NCBI GenBank assembly: GCA_937893145.1 | Contig: CALBJW010000091.1 | Coordinates: forward strand, 1 to 6,454 | Direction: 5' to 3' | Origin: an uncultured Prevotellaceae bacterium | GTDB taxonomy: Bacteria > Bacteroidota > Bacteroidia > Bacteroidales > Bacteroidaceae | DNA: 6,454 nt | In this document: one piece after another, positions 5,523-6,454 of the stretch | Numbering within the stretch: the first letter of the stretch is position 1 | Layout: the number at the start of each line of letters is the position of its first letter | Notes under the pieces: model-generated | What the model was told of the DNA's origin: nothing | The model's input: only the letters and a program-made list of their open reading frames with translations | Databases searched by the model: none | Program-made: the position numbers and the translations under genes

Positions 5523-6401
5523 ATTTTTTGCATCACGCTTTTGCTTACGCTCGGATTTTTTGCGTTCCAGTTCGGCGGCATACTCTTCGGGATGAAGCTT
5601 ATTCCAAAGGGCACGGTAACTGAGCGACGACAAACGTGCTGCCTGGCGCAAACTTGTGCCTTGATTGACAAGTAGGCGAATACTCTCTACCTGAATATCC
5701 GGAGAAAGTTGCTTGAAATGCTCTATGCTGTCCTCATGACTAATCTCCAGCAGACGCTCCAACACCTCAACCTCCGTCATCGGCACACGAATAGTATCCA
5801 TGTCCATGCATACATCCTCACACGATTGGTTGACCCACTCCACCAACTCCTCACGCGACATCAGTTCGAGTGCCCTGCTCGTATCACAAAGTTGAATCAT
5901 CAAAGGGTCTGACCCTTTGATGATGCAGGTTTTGGAACCGAGATATTCGCGCCATGAACTATAGGGATAGTCCTCGGGACGCTGGGCTTCGAGAGCCTTG
6001 ACGGGATTGCGATGGATGTAGCGCAGGAGAGTGAGAAAGTAAGAGTCATCGTCCACAGGTTCTGAGGCAAATCGCGCCTGAAATAGGTGGCCTACACGCT
6101 CATACTTGCGATTATAAATCGCTACGAAGCGCGTCTGGATGCGCTTCATTATTTCACTAACATTCAGTTCTCCCTCCTGCACCAACAGGTGTAGGTGATT
6201 GTGCAGGATGCAATAGGCATAGTAGGTGCAGCCCATACGAGTTTTTGTGCCATCGGGCTGTTCTATAATCTGTGCGTGCTCCAGCGATCGAAGCATGGCC
6301 TCGAAATCATTTGCATCGAAAAATACATCCTGTTTGTTGATTCCTCGAAGCATTACATGATAGATGCCTGAGTAGGCTTTTGCCCTTGCTTTTCGTGTCA
6401 T
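5496..6401 (-). CDS. REP-associated tyrosine transposase (RAYT, IS200-like Y1)
   Basis: A 301-residue Y1 HUH transposase of the RAYT group, single-strand DNA enzymes that cleave and join REP hairpins. The N-terminus is typical (SGIYHVMLRGINKQDVFFD, 11-29). The HUH metal site is H69-L-H71 in YCILHNHLHLLV (63-74). GHLFQARFASEPV (104-116) leads to YFLTLLRYIHRNPVKA (121-136), where Y121 is my choice of nucleophile and Y128 the alternative. PEDYPYSSWREYLG (142-155) closes the catalytic domain. Residues about 157-171 (KTCIIKGSDPLMIQL) are encoded by a REP-like palindrome and look inserted. A helix-turn-helix-like segment follows (about 243-268, NQGTSLRQAARLSSLSYRALW), then a Lys/Glu-rich tail whose end lies in another REP hairpin. 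The frame is intact, so the enzyme may still be active. It is alone in its transcription unit. Confidence 0.92.
   Translation of the reverse strand: MTRKARAKAYSGIYHVMLRGINKQDVFFDANDFEAMLRSLEHAQIIEQPDGTKTRMGCTYYAYCILHNHLHLLVQEGELNVSEIMKRIQTRFVAIYNRKYERVGHLFQARFASEPVDDDSYFLTLLRYIHRNPVKALEAQRPEDYPYSSWREYLGSKTCIIKGSDPLMIQLCDTSRALELMSREELVEWVNQSCEDVCMDMDTIRVPMTEVEVLERLLEISHEDSIEHFKQLSPDIQVESIRLLVNQGTSLRQAARLSSLSYRALWNKLHPEEYAAELERKKSERKQKRDAKNESSKGLTL
5893..5927. repeat. REP-like palindrome, copy 3, inside the RAYT gene
   Basis: A 35-base palindrome with 17-base arms, a one-base loop at 5910 (T instead of A) and one arm mismatch (5895/5925). Shared flanks CAAAGT and GGTTTTGG with copy 1 extend the similarity to about 50 bases. 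On the minus strand it is read in frame as TCIIKGSDPLMIQL without a stop. Confidence 0.92.
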
Positions 6402-6429
6402 AGTTAATGATCTTTCAAGAATTTTGTTG

Positions 6430-6437
6430 CAAAAATA
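6430..6437 (-). promoter_or_regulatory. Bacteroidales -7 promoter box for RAYT
   Basis: Minus-strand TATTTTTG matches TAnnTTTG, about 28 bases upstream of ATG 6401. The matching -33 element would fall at or beyond the window edge and cannot be assessed. Confidence 0.45.
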
Positions 6438-6454
6438 CTTAAAACTTTTTAATT

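Noticed and set aside
1951..5927. CRISPR array from the repeated hairpins
   Set aside because: Only three widely and irregularly spaced palindromes, two overlapping a transposase gene; no spacers.

Overview
The window looks like Bacteroidales chromosome (Bacteroides/Prevotella-like). This rests on three things: TAnnTTTG-type -7 promoter boxes, a DUF3987 helicase-like plus CHC2 zinc-finger gene pair typical of mobilizable or integrative elements in that order, and an IS200-like REP-associated tyrosine transposase (RAYT). Every gene I can support lies on the minus strand, so transcription runs from high to low coordinates.

Region A (1-2498) is the moderate-GC replication/mobilization part of an accessory element. 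In transcription order it holds two small hypothetical genes that overlap by 4 bases, a 250-base intergenic zone, a DUF3987 protein, and a CHC2 (DnaG-type) zinc-finger primase cut off by the window edge. The intergenic zone carries a REP-like hairpin and a 156-base inverted-repeat structure. The DUF3987 protein carries an internal 34-residue duplication and a Walker A motif lacking its Ser/Thr. The CHC2 gene carries a short G/C hairpin repeat within its coding frame.

Region B (2499-2925) has no convincing gene. It contains a 207-base MITE-like element with perfect 21-base terminal inverted repeats, and a strong intrinsic terminator for region C.

Region C (2926-5408) is visibly more AT-rich. 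It reads as one possible transcription unit: a consensus -7 box, a 147-residue unknown protein, an HNH endonuclease overlapping it by 4 bases, a 102-base gap, a 383-residue cysteine-rich unknown protein, then the terminator. It is the best candidate here for an undescribed defence-like cassette, but only the HNH nuclease has a recognisable activity.

Region D (5467-6454) is a RAYT gene with its REP-like hairpins. Three copies of a 33-35 base near-perfect palindrome (stem core AATCATCAAAGGGTC, one-base loop) occur in the window. One forms the last codons and stop codon of the RAYT. One sits in frame inside the RAYT, between the HUH/Y1 domain and the C-terminal region. The third lies 10 bases past the stop of a hypothetical gene in region A. 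A degenerate half copy lies beside the RAYT 3' end. A transposase gene carrying its own presumptive substrate hairpin twice, once translated as an internal peptide, is the most distinctive feature of the window.
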